Notes under the pieces: model-generated
What the model saw: only the letters and a program-made list of their open reading frames with translations
Database searches by the model: none
Told to the model about the DNA's origin: nothing
Program-made: the position numbers and the translations under genes
Shown here: positions 25,122-33,715 of the stretch, one piece after another
Layout: every line of letters starts with the position of its first letter
Position numbering within the stretch: position 1 is the stretch's first letter
Source of the DNA: Deltaproteobacteria bacterium
GTDB taxonomy: Bacteria > JADJOY01
Direction: 5' to 3'
Length of the DNA: 64,000 nt
NCBI GenBank assembly: GCA_016713535.1
Contig: JADJOY010000023.1
Coordinates: 186,001 to 250,000, forward strand

Positions 25122-25256
25122 CGCACCCCTCGCCCGCGCCGATCGACGCAGCTCCGGAGGAGCGGCGCGGCCAGGGCGCTTCGACCATCACGACAACCCG
25201 GCGGAGCACGCGCCGCGCGTCGATCGCGCCGCCGTGCCCCTAGCGGTCCGCGTGGG

Positions 25257-25661
25257 TCAGGCGACGGGCGGCGCGCGCGGGACGAGCGAGCTCCAGCGCT
25301 CGCCGAGGGCCGGCGCGCGCGCCGGGGCGGAAACGCTCGAGCGAACGGTGACGAGCGAGAGATCGGCCTGGAGCCGCGCAGCTGGATGGGCCGGGGCCGG
25401 CACCAGAAGGGCGGCGCAGAGCCCGCAGCTCGCGAGATCGTGGTGCGCCGACGCAGAGTGTCCCGCCGCGCCAGGGACCACGGCGAGCCTACCGCCAGTG
25501 TCCGCCGTCAACGCCTTCACCGAGGCCACGGAAGCGGCGATCTCGCGTCCCGCGCCGACCTGCACCGCATGGCCGATGGAGTCGAGCCCGCTCGACGCCA
25601 TCGCGAGCAACACGCAGAGGATCGTGGCGCGCACGCGCCGAGGTCGAGTGTCGCGGGACAT
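25257..25661 (-). CDS. Small DUF2946-like exported protein
   Basis: 134 aa. A signal-like segment (TILCVLLAMASSGLDSIG) is followed by a low-complexity stretch and the motif SAHHDLASCGLCAALL with paired His and CxxC. The C-terminus is PRAPPVA. DUF2946 proteins are small, carry His/CxxC near the middle and often end in RAPP, and occur with metal-regulated outer-membrane receptors. Assignment is by this architecture only. Divergent from the similar gene at 25889. Confidence 0.45.
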   Translation of the reverse strand: MSRDTRPRRVRATILCVLLAMASSGLDSIGHAVQVGAGREIAASVASVKALTADTGGRLAVVPGAAGHSASAHHDLASCGLCAALLVPAPAHPAARLQADLSLVTVRSSVSAPARAPALGERWSSLVPRAPPVA

Positions 25662-25888
25662 TGGAGTGCGCTGCTGACGTGTGGGGCGTTTCCGTCACGC
25701 TAACGACGGGTCGGTAGTGCGTCAAACGCCGCCCCACCGTGCTCACGCTCGACCCTCGCGCCGTCGCTGCCACGGCCACAACGCCCCGCACCCCGCGATT
25801 TGACGGCGCGTCCTGCGTCGACTAACCCGCGGCGGCTCGCGCAATCCGCAGGGGCGGTGGCCTCCACCCGCCGCGCGAGCCGCCCACC

Positions 25889-26311
25889 ATGCGCCCATCC
25901 GTGTTGCTCCGTGCGCCTCTCCACCGCCAGGTGGCGAGGCTTGCGCTTGCTCTCCTGGCCCTCGGCTCGAGCGTGGGCGGCTCGATCCACCTGGCACTCG
26001 TTCCTCACCTCACGATCGTCGAGGCGGGACGCTTCGTCGAGGCGGAACGGGGCGACGTCGTCCCCAGCTGCCTCCCGAGCCGCCCGGCGTTCGCCGCCTC
26101 GGCCGGCTCGCTCGTCGCGACACCGCTCGAGGCGTGCCCCGTCTGCGCGCTCTACGACACGTCCAGACGCGACGCGGCGCTGCTCGATGCACCGGCGGCG
26201 GCCGTCACCGCGCAGGATGCACGCCCATCTCCCGAGCGACTGCACGATCCCGTCTACCCCGACCGCGCCGCGATCCTCCACGTCGCTCCCAAGACCTCGC
26301 CCCCGGCCTGA
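25889..26311 (+). CDS. Small DUF2946-like exported protein
   Basis: 140 aa from ATG 25889. A signal-like helix (LALALLALGSSVGGSIHLAL) precedes HLTIVEAG, a later CPVC pair (LEACPVCALYD) and a C-terminus PKTSPPA. It has the same overall plan as the genes at 25257 and 29705. It heads the plus-strand series leading to the lipoprotein, TonB receptor and ZnuAB-like genes. Role unknown; a periplasmic metal- or receptor-associated function is possible. Confidence 0.45.
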   Translation: MRPSVLLRAPLHRQVARLALALLALGSSVGGSIHLALVPHLTIVEAGRFVEAERGDVVPSCLPSRPAFAASAGSLVATPLEACPVCALYDTSRRDAALLDAPAAAVTAQDARPSPERLHDPVYPDRAAILHVAPKTSPPA

Positions 26312-26334
26312 GCACGGCCACCCCGCTCTCCCTT

Positions 26335-26359
26335 GCGTGCGCGAACGGTTCGCGCACGC
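26335..26359 (+). terminator. Strong hairpin after the small His/CxxC gene
   Basis: 11-bp perfect stem GCGTGCGCGAA/TTCGCGCACGC with loop CGG, 23 bases past the stop at 26311 and about 60 before the lipoprotein gene. No U tract. It may end transcription, protect a processed end, or attenuate the downstream genes. Confidence 0.45.
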
Positions 26360-26419
26360 TCCGATCACCGTGCTCACGCCCGCGATGCCGGCCCACGCCG
26401 GCACGCACGAGGTTTCGCC

Positions 26420-27064
26420 ATGGCCCTTCGCACCATCACCACTCCACGCTCGCTGCTCGCCTACGGTCTGCTCGCCACCTCGCTCGGAGTCGCCGGCTGT
26501 GGCGACAGTGTCGAGAAACCGAGCGAGGAGAACGAAAACGAGGTCATCACCACGGTCACGCTCGGCTTCACTCCGGAAGGCGGCGGCGAGCCATTCGAGG
26601 CGTCGTTCCGTGACGCCGACGGCGACGGCGGCGGCGCGCCGACGATCGACCCGGTCACGCTCTCGAGTGGCCGGACCTACGCGGTGACGGTCTCGTTCCT
26701 GAACGAGCTCGAGGCGCCTCCCGAGGACATCACCGAGGAGGTGGACGCCGAGAGCGACCAGCACCAGGTGTTCTTCACGGGAGCCGGCGTACAGTCGCCC
26801 GCGACCGCCGCCGATCCCGACGCGGTGGTCGAGCAGGACTACGACGACACCGACGAGAACGGCCTGCCGGTCGGGCTCGCCAACAGCTTCATAGCGCTCC
26901 AGCCGGGTGGCGGTGAGCTGACCGTGACGCTGCGCCACATCCCACCCGTGAACGGCGCCGCCGTCAAGACCGGGGACCTTGCGGCACTGGTGGCGACCGA
27001 CGGCCTCGAGGCCTTGCCCGGCAGCACCGACGCCTCCGTGACCTTCGACGTCACGGTCGAGTAG
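26420..27064 (+). CDS. Lipoprotein with EDITEE/HQVFF motif, TonB-receptor partner
   Basis: 214 aa from ATG 26420. Signal with lipobox LGVAGC, then an acidic run EEKNE-like region and ITTVTLGFTPEGGGEPFEAS, RDADGDGGGAP, EDITEEVDAESDQHQVFF. This series is familiar from lipoproteins annotated as type 1 periplasmic-binding-fold proteins, encoded beside TonB receptors mostly in Bacteroidetes. Many Asp/Glu and one His could bind a divalent metal. Its gene directly precedes the TonB receptor and is separated from it by a 13-bp-stem hairpin. It likely binds substrate at the outer membrane. Confidence 0.7.
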   Translation: MALRTITTPRSLLAYGLLATSLGVAGCGDSVEKPSEENENEVITTVTLGFTPEGGGEPFEASFRDADGDGGGAPTIDPVTLSSGRTYAVTVSFLNELEAPPEDITEEVDAESDQHQVFFTGAGVQSPATAADPDAVVEQDYDDTDENGLPVGLANSFIALQPGGGELTVTLRHIPPVNGAAVKTGDLAALVATDGLEALPGSTDASVTFDVTVE

Positions 27065-27099
27065 CGAGCCTCCTTCCCGGCGGCGGCGCCCAGGACCGC

Positions 27100-27134
27100 G
27101 GCTCACCCCGATTCGCACGGGATCGGGGTGAGCC
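27100..27134 (+). terminator. 13-bp-stem hairpin between lipoprotein and TonB receptor genes
   Basis: Perfect stem GGCTCACCCCGAT/ATCGGGGTGAGCC with a 9-nt loop, 35 bases after the lipoprotein stop and 43 before the receptor start. No U tract. It could stop or stall transcription so that the lipoprotein is made in excess of the receptor. Confidence 0.5.
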
Positions 27135-27177
27135 CGGTGGCGGGCGCGCTCCGTCGGCGCAGCCCCGGGAGCTCGCC

Positions 27178-29558
27178 ATGATCGCAACCCTTCTACTGCT
27201 CGCCGGCGCCGCCCTCGGCGAGCCAGCGGCGTGTCACCTCACGCTCGACGGCACCATCACCGACGCCGTCACGAACGCTCCGCTCGCCGGCGCTCGCGTC
27301 GTCCTCGACGGCGGTACATCCACGGTGGCGGACGAGCGCGGCGCTTACCGGTTCGAGGGCCTGTGCCCGGGCGCAGGCTCCCTGGAGGCGAGCCACCCGG
27401 GCCACGCTCCCTCGCGCAAGGCGCTGACGCTCGCGGACGACGGCACCCTCCTCGACCTCTCGTTGCCCCGAACACCGGGCGGCTCTCCCGACGAAGAGGT
27501 CGATGTGGTGGCGACCGAGATCCCGCCGCTCGACACCCACGCGACGGCGATCCTCGAAGGCGCCGCGCTGGAGCAGTCGAGCGGCAAGAGCCTCGCCGAC
27601 ACCCTCGCCCAGGTACCCGGGATCAGCGTGCTGCGCTCCGGGAACACCGCCAAGCCCATCGTGCGCGGCCAGTCGGGCTCGCGGGTGCTCATCCTCTACG
27701 ACGGCGTGCGGCACGAGAGCCAGGACTGGGGGCTCGAGCATGCGCCCGAAGTGGACCCGTTCGCGGCGGGCTCGCTCGAGGTGGTGAAGGGATCCGCCGG
27801 CGTCCGCTACGGACCCGACGCGATCGCAGGGTGCTGCTGGTCGATCCGCATCCGCTCCTCGACGAGCCCGGGCTGCGTGCGGACGTGCAGGCGATCGGCG
27901 CGCTCAACGGCCGGCGCGGCACCGGTGTAGTGCGGCTCGACGGCGCCCCCGAGTCGGTCGACGGCCTCGCGTGGCGGCTCGAGGGAAACTTCAGCAAGGG
28001 CGCGGCGCTCGAGACTCCCGACTACCCGCTCGAAAACACCGGGATCGAGGAGTGGAACGCGGGCGCCGCCGCGAGGATGCGCTGGGACGACTCGGTGGTC
28101 GAGGTCTCGCTGCGGCACAACGACCTCGTCAACGGCATCTGCAGCTGCATCCGCAACGACAGCCCGGAGCAGTTCTTCGCGCAGATCGAGAACCAGCAGC
28201 CCAACGGCGTCGAACTCTACCGCGTCGACTACGACATCGAGCGGCCCTACCAGGACGTCACCCACGACCTCGCGATGATCCGCGGCGGAACGCGCTTCGC
28301 CGAGGTGGGCGAGCTGCACTCGACGTATGCGTTCCAGACCAACCGCCGCAAGGAGTACGAGATCGTCCGCCAGGCCGTCGACGGGCCCCAGTTCGACTTC
28401 CAGCTCGATACCCATACCCTGGATGCCGACTTCGATCACTCGCGCGTGACGCTCGCGGACGGCCTCGAGCTGAGCGGTACCTGGGGCATGAGCGGCCGCT
28501 TCCAGGAGAACGTCTATTCGGGACTTCCGCTGATCCCGAACTACCGCAGCTACGGAGCCGGCGTCTTCGGCATCGAACGGCTGGACCTCGACGGCGTCGA
28601 GGTCTCGGTGGGTGGGCGCTACGACCACCTCTCCCAGGAGGCGTTCCTCGACGAGAGCGCTTACGCGCGGCACCGGGCGCGGGGAACGCTCGAACCGGAC
28701 GCCTGCTCCGTCGCGGGCGAGGTCGCGTCGTGCCCGACCTCGTTCGACACCGGCTCGGTCACCCTGGGCGGTGCCGTGCCGCTCGGCGAGGCGCTCGTCG
28801 CCAAGCTCGACCTCTCCACCGCGTCGCGGTTCCCCACCATCGACGAGCTCTACATCAACGGCACCGCGCCGACGATGCCAGTGCTGGCCATCGGTGATCC
28901 GAGCCTCGGCGCCGAGACCAGCTACGGGGCCTCCGCAACCCTCGACCTCGACGACGGCTGGATCTCGGGGCAGGCGTCGGTGTTCGGTAGCTTCATCGAC
29001 GACTACATCTACTTCGCGCCCGAGCTCGACCCCGACGGCGCGCCGATCTTCGACGTCCTGATCCGCGGCGCCTATCCACGCTTCAGCTACCGGCCCGTCG
29101 ACGCGACCTTCTGGGGGGGTGAGGCGAGCGTGCTGCTGCGCTTCGAGCCGTTCGAGCTCGAGAGCCGCGCGGCCTGGGTTCGAGGACGCGACGTCGATGG
29201 AGGCGGTGACCTCGAGTGGGTTCCGCCGGACCGCTCCCGCGTCGCGCTCACCTATCACCCCCCGGGAGTCGGTGTTCTCGAGAGGCCGTTCGCGACCGTC
29301 TCGGGCGACTACGTCGCGGAGCAGACCCACTACGATTCCACCACCGACCTGAGCAGTCCGCCACCCGCGTATGCGCTCGTCGGGCTGGCCGTGGGGAGCG
29401 ACCTCGAGATCGATGGCCAGCGTTTCCGCGCCTCGATCGAGGTCGAGAACCTGCTCGACGAGCGCTACCGGGACTACACGAGCCTCCTCAAGTACTTCGC
29501 CGACGAGCCAGGGCGGCAGGTCTTCCTGCGGCTCGGTGCCACCGTCGATCTCATGTGA
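27178..29558 (+). CDS. TonB-dependent outer-membrane receptor, one-base frameshift
   Basis: ATG 27178 follows GGGAG. After a signal peptide comes a carboxypeptidase-regulatory-like beta-sandwich (LDGTITDAVTNAPLAGARVV). A plug follows with GKSLADTLAQVPGISVLRSG, VRGQSGSRVLILYDGVR and LEVVKGSAGVRYGPDAIAG. At 27829-27831 a GGG run should be GGGG; adding one base continues into VLLVDPHPLL and a complete barrel ending in VFLRLGATVDLM with terminal hydrophobic residues. About 793 aa in total. It imports a scarce nutrient across the outer membrane with TonB energy; zinc is inferred from the neighbours. The frame break is probably a sequencing error. Confidence 0.85.
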
Positions 29559-29704
29559 GCGCGGGCGGAACCCGACCCCGGTTGCACCGCCAACCGGGTG
29601 GAGGTCCAGCACACGTCACGACGGCCGGGGCGGTTCGCCGCCACGAATCGCCCGGTGCTAGATACCGGGCGTCTCGGCACACGTCGTCCAGATCCGGTCC
29701 CGCC

Positions 29705-30025
29705 GTGAAGCGCTTCGTCTTCGCTCCCGCCGCCTGCGCCCTGGCGCTGTTGCTGACCCTGTGGGCCAGCATCGATGTGGCGGCGTTTCACGTGCGCCGC
29801 GGAATCGACCGCTCCCCTCGCACCGGCGGCGGCACGTCGGCGGCGCTCAGCGCCCACGAACCGACCCACGTCTGCGCGTTCGCGGCGGTCGCGAACGCCG
29901 CGCACATGGCGCCGCTCGCCGTCGAGGACGCGCCGCTCGTCCGCGCCGAGCGCGCGGCGCTCGCGCTCGCCTCGCCGCGCCCGATCCCCGGGCGCACCGC
30001 CTCCGGGCTCGCTCCTCCCGCCTGA
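29705..30025 (+). CDS. Third small DUF2946-like exported protein
   Basis: 106 aa from GTG 29705. An N-terminal membrane helix (FAPAACALALLLTLWASI) is followed by EPTHVCAFAAVANAAHM, with His and Cys but no second Cys of the CxxC, and a C-terminus SGLAPPA. The shared plan with 25257 and 25889 suggests one family scattered along the island. It lies between the TonB receptor and the porin-like gene on the same strand. Function unknown. Confidence 0.4.
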   Translation: MKRFVFAPAACALALLLTLWASIDVAAFHVRRGIDRSPRTGGGTSAALSAHEPTHVCAFAAVANAAHMAPLAVEDAPLVRAERAALALASPRPIPGRTASGLAPPA

Positions 30026-30190
30026 TCTCGGCCCTCGCCCAGTCCGCCGCAGGCGGGCGTGTTCCGTCGTCTCGGCGGGACCGCTCGCGACGGCGGTCCA
30101 CCGAGATCCGCGCTCGTTCGCGCCGCTTCGTCGGCGCGAGCGGCGCTCGTCGCGGCGCGCGATTCACGTGCGTCGCGGGAGGACGTGCTC

Positions 30191-31471
30191 ATGAACCTCG
30201 CGGCTCGCCGCGTTTTCCGCGCGCTCTGCGCGCTCGCCTTCGCATCGTTCCCGCTCGCGCCGCTCGCCTGGGCCGAGGACGCTTCGTCCTCGGGCTCGGG
30301 CGGCTTCAACTGGACCGCTCCGATCCGTGTGGCCGGCGCCGGCCCCGCCTACCTGAACCTCTCGCTCGACGCGCTGTTCGCGGTCGGCACCTCGAGCGAG
30401 GCGGACGTCACATCGCTCGAGCTCGGCGGGCACGACCCGAGCCAGCGCGGCTTCACCGTCCAGAACGTCGAGGTGGTCTTCGACGGGGCCGTGGATCCGT
30501 ACCTCCGCGGCGCGGCCAACATCATCTTCCAGATCGACCCCGAGGGTGAGACGGTCGTCGAGCTCGAGGAGGCCTACCTCGTCACCCAGTCGCTGCCGGC
30601 CGACCTGCAGGTGAAGGCCGGCCAGTACCTCACCGAGCTCGGCCGCATCAACAGCCGCCACCCCCACCAGTGGGACTTCGTCGATCTGCCGCTCGTCAAC
30701 GGCCGGCTGCTCGGCGGAGACGGGCTGCGCGGCCCGGGCGCGCGGCTGTCGTGGCTGATCCCGCTGCCCTTCTATTCCGAGCTGATCGCCGGCGTGCAGA
30801 ACAGCCAGGGCGAGACCGCGGCGAGCTTCCGCAACGAGAACGAGGGGGAGCCGCTCTACGGTCGGATCCCCGAGGACCGCGGCGTGAACGACCTGGGCGA
30901 CATGTTGTGGAGCGGCCGCTGGGCGAGCTCGTTCGACGTCACCGACGAGCAGACGCTGGTGTTCGGCTTCTCCGGCGTCGGCGGCCCCAACGCCACGGGC
31001 GCGAACACCCACACCCAGATCTACGGCGCCGACCTCTTCTGGAAGTGGAAGTCGCCGCGCGCGGAGCAGGGCTTCCCGTTCGCCTCGTTCACGACCGAGG
31101 TCCTGTACCGGAGGTACCAGGCGGGCGCGTTCGAAGCCGAGCCGGAGGACCCCGAAGAGCCGCCGCTCGTGCTGCCGCACGAGACCCTCGACGACTGGGG
31201 GCTCTACGCGCAGGCGAGCTACGGCTTCACCCGCGGCTGGGTCGCGGGGCTGCGCGGGGACTACGTCGACGGCGAGACCGGCGCCTTCGATCCGGACCCC
31301 GACCGCTCGCAGCGGGTGAGAGTCTCACCGGTGCTCACCTGGTACCCGACCGAGTTCTCGAAGCTCCGGCTCCAGTACAACCTCGACCGCGTCGAGGACC
31401 GGGCCTACGACCACTCGATCTGGCTCTCGGCCGAGTTCCTGATCGGCAGCCACGGCGCGCACAGCTTCTGA
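30191..31471 (+). CDS. Porin-like outer-membrane beta-barrel protein
   Basis: 426 aa from ATG 30191, with GGGAGGA upstream. A signal peptide ends at APLAWAED. The mature protein is beta-rich with alternating strands (FTVQNVEVVFDGAVDPYLRG, VELEEAYLVTQSLPADLQVK) and KAGQYLTELGRINSRHPHQW, then repeated strands to an aromatic terminus HGAHSF. It resembles the zinc-associated outer-membrane proteins often placed before ZnuA-like genes. HPHQW could be a metal site. It is followed by znuA with 45 bp between, so it is probably the outer-membrane part of the same uptake route. Confidence 0.7.
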   Translation: MNLAARRVFRALCALAFASFPLAPLAWAEDASSSGSGGFNWTAPIRVAGAGPAYLNLSLDALFAVGTSSEADVTSLELGGHDPSQRGFTVQNVEVVFDGAVDPYLRGAANIIFQIDPEGETVVELEEAYLVTQSLPADLQVKAGQYLTELGRINSRHPHQWDFVDLPLVNGRLLGGDGLRGPGARLSWLIPLPFYSELIAGVQNSQGETAASFRNENEGEPLYGRIPEDRGVNDLGDMLWSGRWASSFDVTDEQTLVFGFSGVGGPNATGANTHTQIYGADLFWKWKSPRAEQGFPFASFTTEVLYRRYQAGAFEAEPEDPEEPPLVLPHETLDDWGLYAQASYGFTRGWVAGLRGDYVDGETGAFDPDPDRSQRVRVSPVLTWYPTEFSKLRLQYNLDRVEDRAYDHSIWLSAEFLIGSHGAHSF

Positions 31472-31516
31472 CTTCTCGGGCGGCGCCGCCTCGCGCGCGC
31501 CGCGGGAGATCCTTCC

Positions 31517-32494
31517 ATGAAACGAACCGAAAACCTTCTCGTGCTCTTCGCGGCGGTCGGCTCGATCGTGCTCGGCGCCGCGCTCTCACCCGTCACCGCC
31601 CGCGCCGCCGAGCTGCGCGTGGTCGCCTCCACCCCCGACCTCGGCGCGATCGCCAAGGCGGTGGGCGGCGATCGCGTCGACGTGACCTCGATCGCGCGCG
31701 GCACCGAGGACCCGCACTTCGTCGACCCCAAGCCGAGCCACGTGGTGAGCCTGAATCGCGCCGACGCGCTCGTCGAGGGCGGCGCCGAGCTCGAGCTGGG
31801 CTGGCTGCCCAGGCTCGTCGAGTCGTCCCGCAACGCGAAGATCGCGACCGGCGCGCCAGGGCGGATCGTCGCCAACGCGGGAGTCCAGCTCCTCGAGATC
31901 CCGACCGGACCGGTCGACCGCTCGATGGGCGACGTCCACCCGGGCGGCAATCCGCACTACCTGCTCGATCCGCGCAACGCCGTGATCGTCGCCGAGGATC
32001 TTTCGCGACGTTTCGCCGCGCTCGACGCCAGCGGTGCCGAGACCTACCGCGCCAACGCGGCGGCCTTCACGTCCGACCTGAAGAGCCGCATCCAGGGCTG
32101 GGAGGCGCGCCTCGCCAGCCTGCGCGGCGCGAAGGTGGTCGAGTACCACAAGCTCTTCGAGTACCTCGCGAGCTGGCTCGGGCTCGACATCGTGGGCCAG
32201 GTCGAGCCCAAGCCGGGGATCCCGCCCAATCCCCAGCACGTCGCGGCGCTCGAGGCGAAGATGCGGACCGAGAAGGTGCCGGTGCTGCTCGCCACCACCT
32301 ACCACCCCTCCGAGGTGACCGCGGAGATCGCACACCGCACGGGCGCCGCCGTGGCGACGATCCCCACCTCGGTGGGCGACGGCGAGGGCAACACCAGCTA
32401 CGTGGCGATGGTCGAGCAGATCGTGACCGCGCTCGCCAAGGCCGCGAAGTCCGCGCCGTCCGCCACTCCCGCCCCGAGCACCGAGGGCCACTGA
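31517..32494 (+). CDS. znuA: ZnuA-type metal ABC transporter substrate-binding protein
   Basis: 325 aa from ATG 31517, with a GGGAGA site. A Sec signal ends at VTARAAE. The cluster A-I fold shows VVASTPDLGAIAKAVGGDRV, GTEDPHFVDPKPSH with the first His ligand, GNPHYLLDP with the second, and EYHKLFEYLASWLGL with the third; an acidic residue near the C-terminus would complete the site. There is no long His-rich loop. It captures zinc or manganese in the periplasm for the permease encoded one base downstream. Zinc is favoured by context. Confidence 0.88.
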   Translation: MKRTENLLVLFAAVGSIVLGAALSPVTARAAELRVVASTPDLGAIAKAVGGDRVDVTSIARGTEDPHFVDPKPSHVVSLNRADALVEGGAELELGWLPRLVESSRNAKIATGAPGRIVANAGVQLLEIPTGPVDRSMGDVHPGGNPHYLLDPRNAVIVAEDLSRRFAALDASGAETYRANAAAFTSDLKSRIQGWEARLASLRGAKVVEYHKLFEYLASWLGLDIVGQVEPKPGIPPNPQHVAALEAKMRTEKVPVLLATTYHPSEVTAEIAHRTGAAVATIPTSVGDGEGNTSYVAMVEQIVTALAKAAKSAPSATPAPSTEGH

Positions 32495-32495
32495 C

Positions 32496-33316
32496 ATGGA
32501 GATCCTCCACGTGATGGCGCTGCCGTTCCTGGCGTGCCTGGTGCTGGTCGGCATCCACGGCTACCTGGGACTTCACATCCTCGCCCGCGGCGTCATCTTC
32601 GTGGACCTGGCGCTCGCGCAGATCGCGGCGCTGGGAGCGGTGCTGGCGCTGGTGGTGGGTCTCGATCACGAGGGGCCGTGGGCGTACTGGTTCTCGGTCG
32701 CGTTCACGCTCGCGGGCGCCGCGATGTTCGCGTTCACCCGCACCCGCCGCCAGCGCATCCCCCAGGAAGCGGTGATCGGCATCACCTACGCGGTCGCCGC
32801 GGCGGCGGGCGTGATCGCCCTCGACAAGGCTCCCCACGGCGCCGAGGAGCTCAAGGAGATGCTCACCGGCGCGATCCTGTGGGTGAACGCCAAGACGGTG
32901 CTGCACTCGGCGGCGGTCTACGCGGTGATGGGGATCGTCCACTGGGTGTTCCGCGACAAGTTCGTGGCGATCTCGTTCGAGCCCGAGCGCGCGCTCGCCG
33001 AGGGCATCTCGGTCAGGTTCTGGGACTTCGTGTTCTACGCGACGTTCGGGATCATCATCACGATCTCGGTGCCCGTGGCGGGCGTGCTGCTGGTGTTCCC
33101 GTCCCTGCTCGTGCCGGCGGTGGCGTCGGCGCTGCTGGTGCGCGGGCTGCGCGCGCGGCTGGCGACGGCGTCCGCGATCGGGATGGTGGGCAGCGGGATC
33201 GGGTGTGTCGCGAGCTACACCTCGACCTGCCGACCGGAGCCGCGGTGGTGGTGGTGTTCGGCGCGATGCTGGCGCTGATCGCGGGGGCGGCGACGCTACG
33301 CCGCGCGGCGGGCTGA
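32496..33316 (+). CDS. znuB: ZnuB-type metal ABC transporter permease, one-base frameshift near C-terminus
   Basis: About 273 aa with eight or nine hydrophobic helices, and motifs of the ZnuB/MntB family (ILARGVIFVDLALAQIAALG, IPQEAVIGITYAVAAAAGV, VPVAGVLLVFPSLLVPA). Near 33218-33221 one base is missing; restoring it continues into LDLPTGAAVVVVFGAMLALI, the expected last helix, ending at 33316. Without correction the protein ends in Trp/Cys-rich nonsense at 33278. It starts one base after znuA. No ZnuC ATPase follows; the partner must be encoded elsewhere. Confidence 0.85.
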
Positions 33317-33460
33317 GACGGGAGGTACGCGACGGGCGGGTGCGAACGAGCGACCGCGAGCTCGCCCGATCTCACGCGCGGCGCTCTCGAGCGAGACGGA
33401 CACGCACCCGCCGATCGCCTCCGATTCCGGGCGGCCTCGCGGCCGCTCGACCTCCGGTCT

Positions 33461-33560
33461 GGAGGGCCCGCCTCCGGCGGGCCGGGCCGGCCGCGCCTCG
33501 CGAACCGCTCGATCCTCGGCGCCCGACGGAGCGGGCGCGCTCCAGCCGATCGGGGCGCGA
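33461..33560. repeat. Intergenic palindromic repeats between znuB and the M16 gene
   Basis: In the 399-bp gap 33317-33715. It contains the family C hairpin GGCCCGCC-TCC-GGCGGGCC (33465-33483). Further right, near 33515-33560, is the reverse complement of the GGCTGGAGCGCGCCCGCTCC / GTCGGGCGCC module seen at 36560 and 49390. The rest of the gap holds no recognisable feature. Confidence 0.65.
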
Positions 33561-33715
33561 TGCGGGTGGAGGCGCGCGCCATGCCTCCGCCTTCGAATTT
33601 CCGGCTCGCGCCGGGCGTCGATGGTGGGATGGCGGGACGTCGCGCGACGTCCCGCGTCGCGCGCGGATTTGCGCCATCCTGTGCCGTCCCCGAATCGCCC
33701 GATCACGAGAGCGCC

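Noticed and set aside
25681-25745. GGCGTTT...AAACGCC inverted repeat in the divergent 25662-25888 gap
   Set aside because: Seven-base arms over 31 bases with a non-pairing interior; likely chance, and unlike the TGCAA palindromes.
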